DNA of 64,000 nucleotides, taken from CAVOKN01 sp963696505 (GTDB lineage Bacteria; Pseudomonadota; Gammaproteobacteria; Burkholderiales; Rhodocyclaceae). Made by a program: the position numbers and the translations under genes. How positions within the stretch are numbered: position 1 is the stretch's first letter; each line of letters begins with the position of its first letter. Below are positions 34,571 to 42,760 of the stretch, piece by piece. A model generated the notes under the pieces. It saw only the letters and a program-made list of their open reading frames with translations, made no database searches and was not told the origin of the DNA. Location of the stretch: assembly GCA_963696505.1 (NCBI GenBank), contig CAVOKN010000007.1:1-64000 (forward strand), in the 5' to 3' direction.

Positions 34571-36040
34571 TCAGAACCGGCCCAGACGCTGCGCGGGTTC
34601 GGCGAGCGACTGCCAGCGCAGCAGCCGCGCGGCATCGCGGTTGCGGTAGCTGAGCACCGGCATGATGCCGCGGGCGAGGATGGATTCGGCCGCCGCTTCG
34701 CCCATCGCGACTTCGGCGCAGGGTTGCTGCTGCGCCTCGCCCTCGGCGTCGCGGAATGCGTGGCTCGGCAGATCGGCGATGTCCAGGCGCCGGTCCAGGT
34801 CCAGTTGCCAGCCTTCCTCCTGGAACGCCTGGCCGATCAGCAGCGCCAGCGACCATGCCGGGTTGGTCCACAGCAAATCGCCGTGGCGCGGCATGCCGTC
34901 CATCTCCTCGAAGGCGAAGGATTCGACCGCGTCGCTGCGCTGGCCGTAGGGCAGCCGGCCGATGATGCGGGGCAGGGCGAGGCCGACCCAGTTGGCGCTC
35001 CCCGACTGGCGCAGCTTGGCCCAGCGCGCCTCGTCTTCCGCCGGCAGGGGCTTCCAGTTCTCCGGCCGGGCGAGGTCCTGCGGCCCGGCGCAGCCCAGGG
35101 CTCCGATCCGGGCGGCTGCGAGAACAGGGGCGCCGGCCACGGCGCCCAGCGCGCCCAGGGCCGCCACCATCAGCACGTCCTCGCGCTCCGGGCCGAAGGG
35201 AAAGTCGCACACCACCAGCGCCCAGGGCGAGCCCTCCGGCGGCCGCGTGTCCTCGCCGCACAGAAGCTGGCAGAGACGCGAGCGCGAGAGGTCCGCGGCA
35301 TGGTCCATGACATCGAACTGGAGTTCGAGCCGGTTCGCGTCCAGCAGATGAAATTGCAGGTTCTCGCCCAGCTCCAGGCCCGCGACCAGACGCTGCACGC
35401 CGCGCCAGCTCGCCTCCAGGGCCTGGAACCCCGGATGGTGCAGCAGCGTCGCCATGCGGCGGGCGATCTGCCGCTCCAGTTCCTCCGCCAGCGCCGCCGC
35501 GCCGGGACTCTGGCCGGGGGCGATGTGGGCCGCGGTCGCCTCCTGTGCCAGACGGTCGACGATGGACTGGGCTTCGCTCCGGCTTGCGGCCTCTGTCGGA
35601 GCACGGCCCAGCAGACGGGCGATGGCTTCGGCGTTGCCTTCACCCGGGGGCTCGCCCGGCGAAGGGCTACCCAAGCCCAGGGCGGCGGCCACCCGCGCCA
35701 CCCCGGCGGGATGGCCAAGTTCCTCGCGCAAAGACCGCAGTCGGGCGAAGGCGCTGCTGCGAAACAGGCGGTCGGGATGGAAGTCCTCGATCGAGGAAAA
35801 CTCGAAAGTCAGTTCCTGCGCAGCGCCTCCCTCGGCTTCCAGATTGAGGATGCGCTTCGGTGCGATGCGCTCGAAGACGCGGTCGAAACTGTCTACGTCG
35901 ATGGCGAGTGGCGCGCGCGACGCGAATTCGCTGCGCTTGCTGCCGCCGAGGTCGGCGATCGCCAGGATGCGCATCGGCTGCTCCTCCACCGGACGCGCAC
36001 CCGACGCGCGGCCGCCGGAAAGGTCGAGGCCGAACTCCAT
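34571..36040 (-). CDS. T6SS-like contractile sheath protein, TssB-TssC fusion
   Basis: 489 aa. Residues about 1-120 resemble TssB/VipA: MRILAIADLGG, IDVDSFDRVFERIAPKR, LTFEFSSIEDFHPDRLF. Residues about 190-480 resemble TssC/VipB: LEASWRGVQRLVAGLELG, WALVVCDFPFG, ANWVGLALPRIIGRLPYG, FAFEEMDG, GDLLWTNPAWSLALLIGQAF. In T6SS the two are separate subunits of the contractile sheath. No other T6SS gene is in the window. The start at 36040 (MEFGLDLSGG) is preferred to 36085. It follows a 125-aa gene by 22 bases. An orphan sheath or a novel contractile machine are both possible. Confidence 0.8.
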   Translation of the reverse strand: MEFGLDLSGGRASGARPVEEQPMRILAIADLGGSKRSEFASRAPLAIDVDSFDRVFERIAPKRILNLEAEGGAAQELTFEFSSIEDFHPDRLFRSSAFARLRSLREELGHPAGVARVAAALGLGSPSPGEPPGEGNAEAIARLLGRAPTEAASRSEAQSIVDRLAQEATAAHIAPGQSPGAAALAEELERQIARRMATLLHHPGFQALEASWRGVQRLVAGLELGENLQFHLLDANRLELQFDVMDHAADLSRSRLCQLLCGEDTRPPEGSPWALVVCDFPFGPEREDVLMVAALGALGAVAGAPVLAAARIGALGCAGPQDLARPENWKPLPAEDEARWAKLRQSGSANWVGLALPRIIGRLPYGQRSDAVESFAFEEMDGMPRHGDLLWTNPAWSLALLIGQAFQEEGWQLDLDRRLDIADLPSHAFRDAEGEAQQQPCAEVAMGEAAAESILARGIMPVLSYRNRDAARLLRWQSLAEPAQRLGRF

Positions 36041-36062
36041 TCGCCCGGTCGCCACGGCTGCC

Positions 36063-36440
36063 TCAGGGCATCTGGATGCGGCCACCCAATGCCGGAGGCA
36101 TCTGGTCGGCGATCACCAGGCCGGAGGCGGCCTCGCGGCGCATCTCCTGCAGCTCGGCCAGGGTCTGCTCGACCGCCACCCGCGCGCCGGCAGCGAACTT
36201 TTCCGCCGCCTCGCCGATCGACGCGGCGTCGATCTCGAAGGCCACCGGCAGCGCCCCCATGGGAGTCAGGATCTGCGCTTCGCCGATGTACTGCACGCGG
36301 CGCGTCGGGTCAGGGGCGCCAGTGTGGGTGATGGGTGTCAGCACCCGCAGCGTGCCGGCGCCGCCGCCGCTGACGATCTCCTCGCGAAACAGTCTGTCGG
36401 CATCCATGCGCAAATCGGCGCCGCGCTCGTTGGTAGGCAT
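36063..36440 (-). CDS. 125-aa partner of the sheath fusion
   Basis: Starts MPTNERGADLRMDADRLF with GGAG 8 bases upstream. TLRVLTPITHTGAPDPTRRV and YIGEAQILTPMGALPVAFEI suggest a beta-rich core; a C-terminal helix (AAEKFAAGARVAVEQTLAEL) follows. No signal peptide or membrane helix. Same direction as the sheath-like gene and separated from plsB by 47 bases. Not recognised. The open frame continues far upstream antisense-like inside plsB, but only this 3' part is coding. Confidence 0.6.
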   Translation of the reverse strand: MPTNERGADLRMDADRLFREEIVSGGGAGTLRVLTPITHTGAPDPTRRVQYIGEAQILTPMGALPVAFEIDAASIGEAAEKFAAGARVAVEQTLAELQEMRREAASGLVIADQMPPALGGRIQMP

Positions 36441-36487
36441 CGGGTATCTCCTGAGAATTCTGGCGCGATCATCGCACGCCCGCGCGC

Positions 36488-39004
36488 TCAGCGCGAGCCG
36501 TTGACCAGCGCTGCCGCGCTCACGATCTGCTCCTCGGACAACTGGCTGACGTGGGAGATGGCGAGCCGGGTTTCGTGGGACAGCAGATAGCCGGCGTCCT
36601 CGGCGCTGCCGGCGAGTTCCGGCGAATAGTGCAGGCGGTCCTGGGTCTGGGTTACCAGGCCGATCTCGATCAGCGTCTGGACGATGGATCGGAAGGCGGC
36701 GCGGTCGAAGAATTCGGGGCCGGCCGCCTCGTGCAGGTAGGCCAGGCGCTGCGCCAGCATCACGCAGCAGTCCTCCAGCAGCCGTGCCGACAGGCTGCCC
36801 TGCTCGAAGCGCGCCAGGGTGGCGACGACGATGAAGTAGCGCTCCAGGGGCTGGCGCAGCGCCTGGGCGAGGGAATGCAGCGCTACCGATTCGCGCTGCG
36901 CGGGGGCCGGCGCGGTGAGCCAGAGCCCGCGTTCGCGCACCAGGTGCAGGCGGTGAAACGCGTCGAGGTAGCCCTGCAGCCGGGGCGCCAGGTCGTCTTG
37001 CCCGAGGGACAGGAACAGTTCGGAGCGCAGGAAGGGGAACAGCCGGCGGCAGATCTCGCCCAGCCGCGTCGGCTCGATGCGGGCGTTGTGGGCGACGATG
37101 CAGGCGATCAGCGCCGGCAGCGCAAAGGCGTGCAGCACGTTGTTGCGGAAGTAGGCCAGCAACGTCGCCTGCTTGCCCGGCACGCGCACGATGTCGCCCA
37201 GAGGGTGGGCGATGCGCTCGATCAGCCCCAGGGCCTGGGCATAGTCCACCACAGCCTGGCCGTCGAGCTCGGTTAGCATCTGGCGCGCCGAGTAGGGGAT
37301 CTCGGTTAGCAACTGCTTCAAAAGGTCGATCTGCTGGGCCAGCCGCGCGACGTCCATGGCGCGGCGCGGCGCCCCGAGCATGGCGATCGCAATCAGGTTG
37401 ACCGGGTTGATGACGAGCGCGTCGTTGATGCGGGTGACGATGGTCCTCGCCAGCGTCGCCACCGCCAGGTGGCGCTGGGCCTCGCGCAGCGACTCGTCCG
37501 CCGCCGGTTCCTGCCAGCCCGGCCACTGCCGGTCGAGAAAGCGTTCGAGGTGGATCGGCTCGCCGATGTTCACATGCACCTTGCCGAAGCGCCGCCGCAG
37601 CTTCTTCAGCGCGGCGAAGGTGGCGAGCAGCGACTCTTTCTGCTTGGGCTTGCCCGAAAGCTCGGCGACGTAGCTCTCGGCCTCCAGGATCTGCTCGTAG
37701 CCCACATACACCGGAACGAACACCAGCGGCCGCTTGATGCCGCGCAGGAAACTGTCCAGCGTCAGCGCCAGCATTCCCGCCTTGGGCGCCAGCATGCGCC
37801 CGGTGCGGCTGCGCCCGCCTTCGACGAAGTATTCGATCGGGAAGCCGCGCGAGACGATGGCATGGAGATATTCGGCGAATACCGCGGCGTACAGCGGATC
37901 GTCCTTGAAGCTGCGGCGCAGGAAGAAGGCGCCGCCGCGGCGCAGGATGGCGCCGATGACAGGCAGGTTGAGATTGTCGCCGGCGGCGATCTGCGGCGGC
38001 TGTAAGCCCCGACGGTAGATGACGTACGAGAGGAGCAGGTAGTCGATGTGGCTGCGGTGGCAGGGCACGTAGATCAGTTCCGCGCCGGCGCCGGCGCCGC
38101 TCACGTCGGCGAAGCGATGCACCTCGACACCGTCGTAGATGCGGTTCCACAGCCCGGTCAGCGCGAGGTCGAGGGCGCGGATCACCGCGTACGAATAGTC
38201 CGAGGCGATGCCGTAGGCGATGCGCCGCGCCGCCAGCTCTGACTTTTCCGCCGGGATCGCCTTGCGCTGCGCTTCCCCGGCGATCGCCTGCTGCACCGCG
38301 GGTGCGGCGACGACCTCGTTGAGCAGGGTCTGGCGGTGCGACAGGTTGGGGCCGACGGCAAGCTCGCGCTCGCGGCGGAATTCCGCCCGCAACAGGCGCG
38401 CCACGCGGCGCAGGGTGGTGCGCTCGTCGAGGCCCTCGCTGGCCGCGGCATCCACCACCTGGCGCAGCGGAATCGGGTCGCCCACCTTGAGCAGGGTGTC
38501 ACGCCCGTGGAGCATCAGCCGCAGGAGCTGCTTGAAGGTTCCCGGCACCACCCAGGTGTCAGCGAACAGCGCGCGCAGGATCGACTCCTGCTTCTGCGGC
38601 GCGCGTCCCCAGAAGATGCTCACCGGCACGATCTGGAGTTCCAGCGCCGGGTCCGCCCGCGCCGCCGCCACCAGGCGCTCGAGCCGTTTGGAGTACTCGT
38701 AGGGATTGGGCTGGAGCGGCGAGGGCTGGCCGCTGCGGGTGAGGAAGAAGAAGGCGCTTCCCTCCGCCAGGCTGCCCGCCGCCAGTGGGGCAAGGGGCGG
38801 GGGCAGGCTCAGGCGCGCCGCCGCCGCCTCCAGCACCAGCAGGGCCGAGAGCTGGCGCACGTGCAACGCGTAGCAGACCGGTTTGGCCGGATCCAGCGCG
38901 ATCTGCGCCGCGGCGGCCGGCACGGTGGTGAAACGCACCACGCGCCGCTGAAGGCGGCGCAGCAGCGCCAGCGAAGCGCGCCTCAGCCCGAGCTTGTCGA
39001 ACAC
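36488..39004 (-). CDS. plsB: Glycerol-3-phosphate 1-O-acyltransferase
   Basis: 838 aa from GTG 39004, close to E. coli PlsB (about 807). The acyltransferase motifs are present: VPCHRSHIDYLLLSY (HX4D at about 316-321), GGAFFLRRSFKDDPLY, FVEGGRSRTGRM and VFVPVYVGYEQI. It transfers acyl groups from acyl-ACP or acyl-CoA to sn-glycerol 3-phosphate, the first step of phospholipid synthesis, at the inner membrane. Longer open frame upstream of the GTG is antisense to the FapA gene and not coding. Divergent from fapA over 183 bases. Confidence 0.93.
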   Translation of the reverse strand: MFDKLGLRRASLALLRRLQRRVVRFTTVPAAAAQIALDPAKPVCYALHVRQLSALLVLEAAAARLSLPPPLAPLAAGSLAEGSAFFFLTRSGQPSPLQPNPYEYSKRLERLVAAARADPALELQIVPVSIFWGRAPQKQESILRALFADTWVVPGTFKQLLRLMLHGRDTLLKVGDPIPLRQVVDAAASEGLDERTTLRRVARLLRAEFRRERELAVGPNLSHRQTLLNEVVAAPAVQQAIAGEAQRKAIPAEKSELAARRIAYGIASDYSYAVIRALDLALTGLWNRIYDGVEVHRFADVSGAGAGAELIYVPCHRSHIDYLLLSYVIYRRGLQPPQIAAGDNLNLPVIGAILRRGGAFFLRRSFKDDPLYAAVFAEYLHAIVSRGFPIEYFVEGGRSRTGRMLAPKAGMLALTLDSFLRGIKRPLVFVPVYVGYEQILEAESYVAELSGKPKQKESLLATFAALKKLRRRFGKVHVNIGEPIHLERFLDRQWPGWQEPAADESLREAQRHLAVATLARTIVTRINDALVINPVNLIAIAMLGAPRRAMDVARLAQQIDLLKQLLTEIPYSARQMLTELDGQAVVDYAQALGLIERIAHPLGDIVRVPGKQATLLAYFRNNVLHAFALPALIACIVAHNARIEPTRLGEICRRLFPFLRSELFLSLGQDDLAPRLQGYLDAFHRLHLVRERGLWLTAPAPAQRESVALHSLAQALRQPLERYFIVVATLARFEQGSLSARLLEDCCVMLAQRLAYLHEAAGPEFFDRAAFRSIVQTLIEIGLVTQTQDRLHYSPELAGSAEDAGYLLSHETRLAISHVSQLSEEQIVSAAALVNGSR

Positions 39005-39187
39005 GTTTTCTCGCCGGTGGTCGCGAAGCCGCGAGTCTACCGCGTCGAGGGGCGGCGGGCACGGTCGGAGCGGATGCAGCGGGCGCGACGCATCCGGCAT
39101 CTGGCCTCGCGGGTCGTAGCCGGCTATATTTCGCGACGGCGGCCCGCTCTCCCCATCGAAGCCGCAGCGCCCCGAGGACTCTTCGAC

Positions 39188-41182
39188 ATGCCTGACAACG
39201 CCAAGCCGTCCCCGGCCGACCGAGCCGAGGCGCTCCCGCCCGAGAGCGAAGTCAGGCTGCCGCGCTACCTGCTGCGGCGTGCGGAGGGCGTTTTCGTCGA
39301 CCTCGCACAGCTCGATTCCTCCGTCGATTTCCAGCGGCTGGCGGACCGGATCTTCGATTCGGGCGCCTATTTCTCGGGCGTCAACTACGGCCGCTTCGTC
39401 GCCCTGCTGTTCGAGTACGACGCGCCCCGCATCGCCGACGAGGTGAAAGCCGCCGCCGCCCGCGGCATGGCGCCCGAGGTCCGCTTTGCTGCGGACATCC
39501 TGGTGTTCCGGCCGGAACGCCGCGCGCTCTACAAGGGGGTCAAGTTCGGCGCCGGTGCTGCGGAGTACATGTTCGAGCCGGTGTCGATCGAGCGCTGGAC
39601 CGAAGTGCCGGTCTACGAGACCGACCCCGACGGCGCGCAGCTGCTGGTGCGGATCGACCGAGTGCCCCAGCACGAGCGTGCGGCGCTCGATTTCGACGAA
39701 TTCGTCGCCGAGATGTGGTCCAAAGGCGTGTGCTTCGGCATCGACGCCGATGCCGTGCGGGACGCGATCCGCAGCGGCTTCACCGGGCGCATGGTGGTGG
39801 CCCGCGACCGGCCGGCGACCGACGGTTCGGACGCCGCCATCGCCGAACAGACAACTGAACTGCATCGCGACAATGCGCCCAAGGTGCTTGAGCATGGCCG
39901 CGCCGATCTGACCCAGTTCAAGAACCGCTTTCCCCAGGTGCGCCGTGGCACCCGCCTGCTGAAGAAGGTTCCCCGTGTGCTGGGCCGGGCGGGGCGGCAA
40001 GTCTCTGGTGCCAGGATCGAACCGCCGCTGCCCAGAGACATCGACTTCGCCGCGCTGGCCGGCCCCGGCAGCGAACTGCAGCGCGACGGCAATGACGAAG
40101 TGATCGTCTCGGCGATGGACGGCTTTCTCAGCATCGACCGCCGGTCCAACCAGGTCGTGATCACCGACCACATGGTTAGCCGGGAGGGCGTGAGCATGCA
40201 CACCACCGGCGATCTGTCACTGGCCGGCGACATGTTCGAGGAGTTCGGCGAGGTGCAGGAGCGTCGCGTGGTCGAGGGCCATTCGATCACCATCCATGCC
40301 GATGTATTCGGAACCGTCTCCTCGCTCGGCGGTATGATCGTCCTCGAACGAAACCTCGTGGGCGGCACCGCCACCAACGTCGACGGGCCGGTCACCGTCA
40401 AGGGACTCGCCTCGGGCGCGGCGCTCGTCGCCCGCAAGGGGGTGCTCGCCGTCAGGCGTGCCGAAAACTGCCTGCTGTCCGGTACCCGGGTCGAAGTCGG
40501 CCAGGCGGTGAACTGCGAGATCCTCGGCGACGCGGTCGAGATCGGTGAAGCGGAGGGTTGCACCGTCGCCGGGCGGCAGATTCACATCGGCGTATCGAGC
40601 CCGGGACGCCACAACGAGATGCGCGTGCTGGTGCTGGTGCCGGACCTGTCGAGCCACGACGCGGCGATCTTGGCGCTCGCCGGACAGCGCGCCGAGCAGG
40701 CTGCGGCCATCGATCGGCTGCAGCATCAGACGGAGGCGATGGCCGACGCGCGGCGCGGCGCCGAACTGATGGAGCGGGTGCGGAACAAGGAGATCGCCCT
40801 CAACCCGCAGCAGGCGGTGCAGTTCAGGCGCATGGTGGAACAGCTTGCACCGCAGATGAAGAGCCTGGCCGGCTTGAACGAGGAAGTGCGCGGCCTGCGC
40901 GGCGCGCTCGAAGCTGCCGAATCCGCCCTTGTGGCCGCGACCGAGGCGCGGCGCGCTGCGGGCGAGGGCATAAGCTGCGCGCTCGATGAAGTCGACGGCG
41001 ACACCACGGTGAGGCGGTTCCCGGTCGCGGCGGATGCGGTGCCGCTGGCCGAACTCGCACCCAAGGAACTGCGGGCGAGGCTGCGCGGCATGGGCAGCGG
41101 CGGGGCGCGGATCTTTTCCGGCGCGAGCGGTTCGGTGGCCTGGCGCTTCACGCCTCCCGAATTGCCTTCCGACGTCCGCTGA
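39188..41182 (+). CDS. FapA/DUF342 family protein
   Basis: 664 aa. N-terminal region about 1-180 with paired beta modules, then the DUF342 beta-helix core (FLSIDRRSNQVVITDHMV, GTVSSLGGMIVLERNLVGG, AENCLLSGTRVEVGQAVNCE, AEGCTVAGRQIHIG) and a C-terminal coiled coil at about 475-600 (LAGQRAEQAAAIDRLQHQTE). Bacterial DUF342 proteins, including FapA, form polymers or scaffolds linked to cell-surface and flagellar assembly and to polarity. No flagellar gene is near. No signal peptide. Divergent from plsB. Confidence 0.8.
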   Translation: MPDNAKPSPADRAEALPPESEVRLPRYLLRRAEGVFVDLAQLDSSVDFQRLADRIFDSGAYFSGVNYGRFVALLFEYDAPRIADEVKAAAARGMAPEVRFAADILVFRPERRALYKGVKFGAGAAEYMFEPVSIERWTEVPVYETDPDGAQLLVRIDRVPQHERAALDFDEFVAEMWSKGVCFGIDADAVRDAIRSGFTGRMVVARDRPATDGSDAAIAEQTTELHRDNAPKVLEHGRADLTQFKNRFPQVRRGTRLLKKVPRVLGRAGRQVSGARIEPPLPRDIDFAALAGPGSELQRDGNDEVIVSAMDGFLSIDRRSNQVVITDHMVSREGVSMHTTGDLSLAGDMFEEFGEVQERRVVEGHSITIHADVFGTVSSLGGMIVLERNLVGGTATNVDGPVTVKGLASGAALVARKGVLAVRRAENCLLSGTRVEVGQAVNCEILGDAVEIGEAEGCTVAGRQIHIGVSSPGRHNEMRVLVLVPDLSSHDAAILALAGQRAEQAAAIDRLQHQTEAMADARRGAELMERVRNKEIALNPQQAVQFRRMVEQLAPQMKSLAGLNEEVRGLRGALEAAESALVAATEARRAAGEGISCALDEVDGDTTVRRFPVAADAVPLAELAPKELRARLRGMGSGGARIFSGASGSVAWRFTPPELPSDVR

Positions 41183-41213
41183 TCCGTAGCGACGCGGGAT
41201 TCAGGGTGACGGA

Positions 41214-42089
41214 ATGCCGAGGGTAGAGCGTCGGCCACGGGCGCTCACCGCGGCCGCCATTGCATGGTCGTGGGTGGCGTGCGGCACCATGGCTTCGGCG
41301 GTGGCTGCGCTGCCCGACGCGGCCGCGGTGCCCCACCTCAAGGCCCCGGGCCAGGAGGCGTTCCGGCAATTCGCCGCGAGCGAAACGCATCGCGCCTTCG
41401 CCATCGCGCCGGGCGGAGCGTGGTCCTGGACATCGGGCGTGCCGACGCGGGAATTGGCGGAGAGCGGCGTGCTGGAGACGTGTCAGGGCAAGACATCCCA
41501 GCGCTGTGTGCTGTACGCGGTGGACGACGAGCTCGTCTTCGACGCGAAGGCGTGGCAGACGCTATGGGGGCCGTACACGTCCCGTACCGAGGCGAGGCGT
41601 GCCGCCGTCGGCATCAGGCGCGGCGAGCGCTTTCCCGACCTTGCGCTGCGCGACGAAAAGGGCAAGGCGACAAGCCTGGCCGCGTTCCGCGGCAAGCTCA
41701 CGCTGCTGCACTTCTGGGGCTCGTGGTGCGCGCCCTGCCGCCACGAGATGCCCGACCTGCAGGCGCTGCGCGACAGCTTGCGCGACCGGGGCGACATCGC
41801 CTTCGTTCCGGTGCAGGTGCGCGAACCGATAGCGGTGTCGCGCCGGTGGGCGCGGCAGCAGGGGGTGCGCCTGCCGCTGTTCGATTCGGGCAGCCGCGGC
41901 GAGGATCAGGCGAATGTCGTGCTGGCGGACGGCTCGCGCATCCAGGACCGCGAGGTGTCGGCGCAGTTTCCGACCACCTACGTGCTCGACCGGCACGGCC
42001 TGGTGCTGTTCTCCCACGTGGGCGCGGTGCCGCGCTGGGGCGAATACGCCGCGTTCATCCGCGACGCGGCGGCCAGGTCGGGAAGATAG
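41214..42089 (+). CDS. TlpA-like thioredoxin-fold protein
   Basis: 291 aa with an N-terminal signal or anchor (AAIAWSWVACGTMASAVAAL). The middle part (about 45-135) is unassigned. From residue 140 a TlpA/ResA-like domain follows: GERFPDLALRDEKGKATSLA, then the active site FWGSWCAPCRHEMPDLQAL and FPTTYVLDRHGLVLFSHVG. It should act in the periplasm as a disulfide reductase, possibly helping cytochrome c maturation; the octaheme cytochrome genes lie just downstream in opposite orientation. Confidence 0.85.
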   Translation: MPRVERRPRALTAAAIAWSWVACGTMASAVAALPDAAAVPHLKAPGQEAFRQFAASETHRAFAIAPGGAWSWTSGVPTRELAESGVLETCQGKTSQRCVLYAVDDELVFDAKAWQTLWGPYTSRTEARRAAVGIRRGERFPDLALRDEKGKATSLAAFRGKLTLLHFWGSWCAPCRHEMPDLQALRDSLRDRGDIAFVPVQVREPIAVSRRWARQQGVRLPLFDSGSRGEDQANVVLADGSRIQDREVSAQFPTTYVLDRHGLVLFSHVGAVPRWGEYAAFIRDAAARSGR

Positions 42090-42135
42090 CGACGTCCGAG
42101 GACGGCAGCTTTGGCGGCGAGGGCGGGCCCCGGGG

Positions 42136-42750
42136 CTACCGGTTCGGCGTCACCTCATCCTCCACCTCGTCCCATCCGGTGATCATGGCCTTGATGTGGG
42201 CCATGGGGGTGTGGCCGGTGGTGGCGAAGTAGATGTGCACGACGAGGAAGATCAGCATCAGGAAGGCGCCGATGGTGTGCAGCAGCGCCACCGTGCCCAG
42301 TTGCAGGCCACCGATGCCCCAGGCCTGCCAGTCGGCGTAGAACAGCAGCAGCACCCCGGTCAGCCACACCAGCGGATTGATGAACAGCTTGACCTGGAGA
42401 TAGGCCATGCGCTGCAGCGGGTTGTGCTTCTGCAGTTTGGTGACGCGGAACGGATGGGGCGCGTCGGTGAAGATGCCGGTCAGGTAGTACTTGATCACCG
42501 CGTCGATCTTGTCGAAAGTGGGGATGTACTGCTTCCACTCGCCGGTGGTGAAGTGCCAGAAGATGGCGAACACCCACAGGCCGATCAGCGACCAGGCAGC
42601 CACGCTGTGGTACTGCACCGCATCGTGGAAGCCGAAGAGGGTGTAAACGCCGTGGATCTCGAAGCCGGAGATCAGCATGAAGATGATGAGCAGCGCCTGG
42701 GTCCAGTGCCAGAAGCGTTCGAAGCGCTTGAAGATGTAGATTCTTTGCAT
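42136..42750 (-). CDS. Di-heme cytochrome b (FdhI/HydC-like)
   Basis: 204 aa with four transmembrane helices and His residues for b-heme: ERFWHWTQALLIIFML, VQYHSVAAWSLIGLW, AIFWHFTTGEW, and LLHTIGAFLMLIFLVVHIYF. It resembles the membrane subunits that link periplasmic hydrogenases, formate dehydrogenases or cytochromes to quinone. It follows the octaheme cytochrome gene by 10 bases and would feed electrons from quinol to it. Confidence 0.88.
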   Translation of the reverse strand: MQRIYIFKRFERFWHWTQALLIIFMLISGFEIHGVYTLFGFHDAVQYHSVAAWSLIGLWVFAIFWHFTTGEWKQYIPTFDKIDAVIKYYLTGIFTDAPHPFRVTKLQKHNPLQRMAYLQVKLFINPLVWLTGVLLLFYADWQAWGIGGLQLGTVALLHTIGAFLMLIFLVVHIYFATTGHTPMAHIKAMITGWDEVEDEVTPNR

Positions 42751-42760
42751 GGCGAGGCCC

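Noticed and set aside
36441..38150. Long minus-strand open frame continuing upstream of the 125-aa gene
   Set aside because: It overlaps plsB in another frame and is Arg/Pro-rich shadow sequence; only the last 125 codons, after an ATG with RBS, read as protein.
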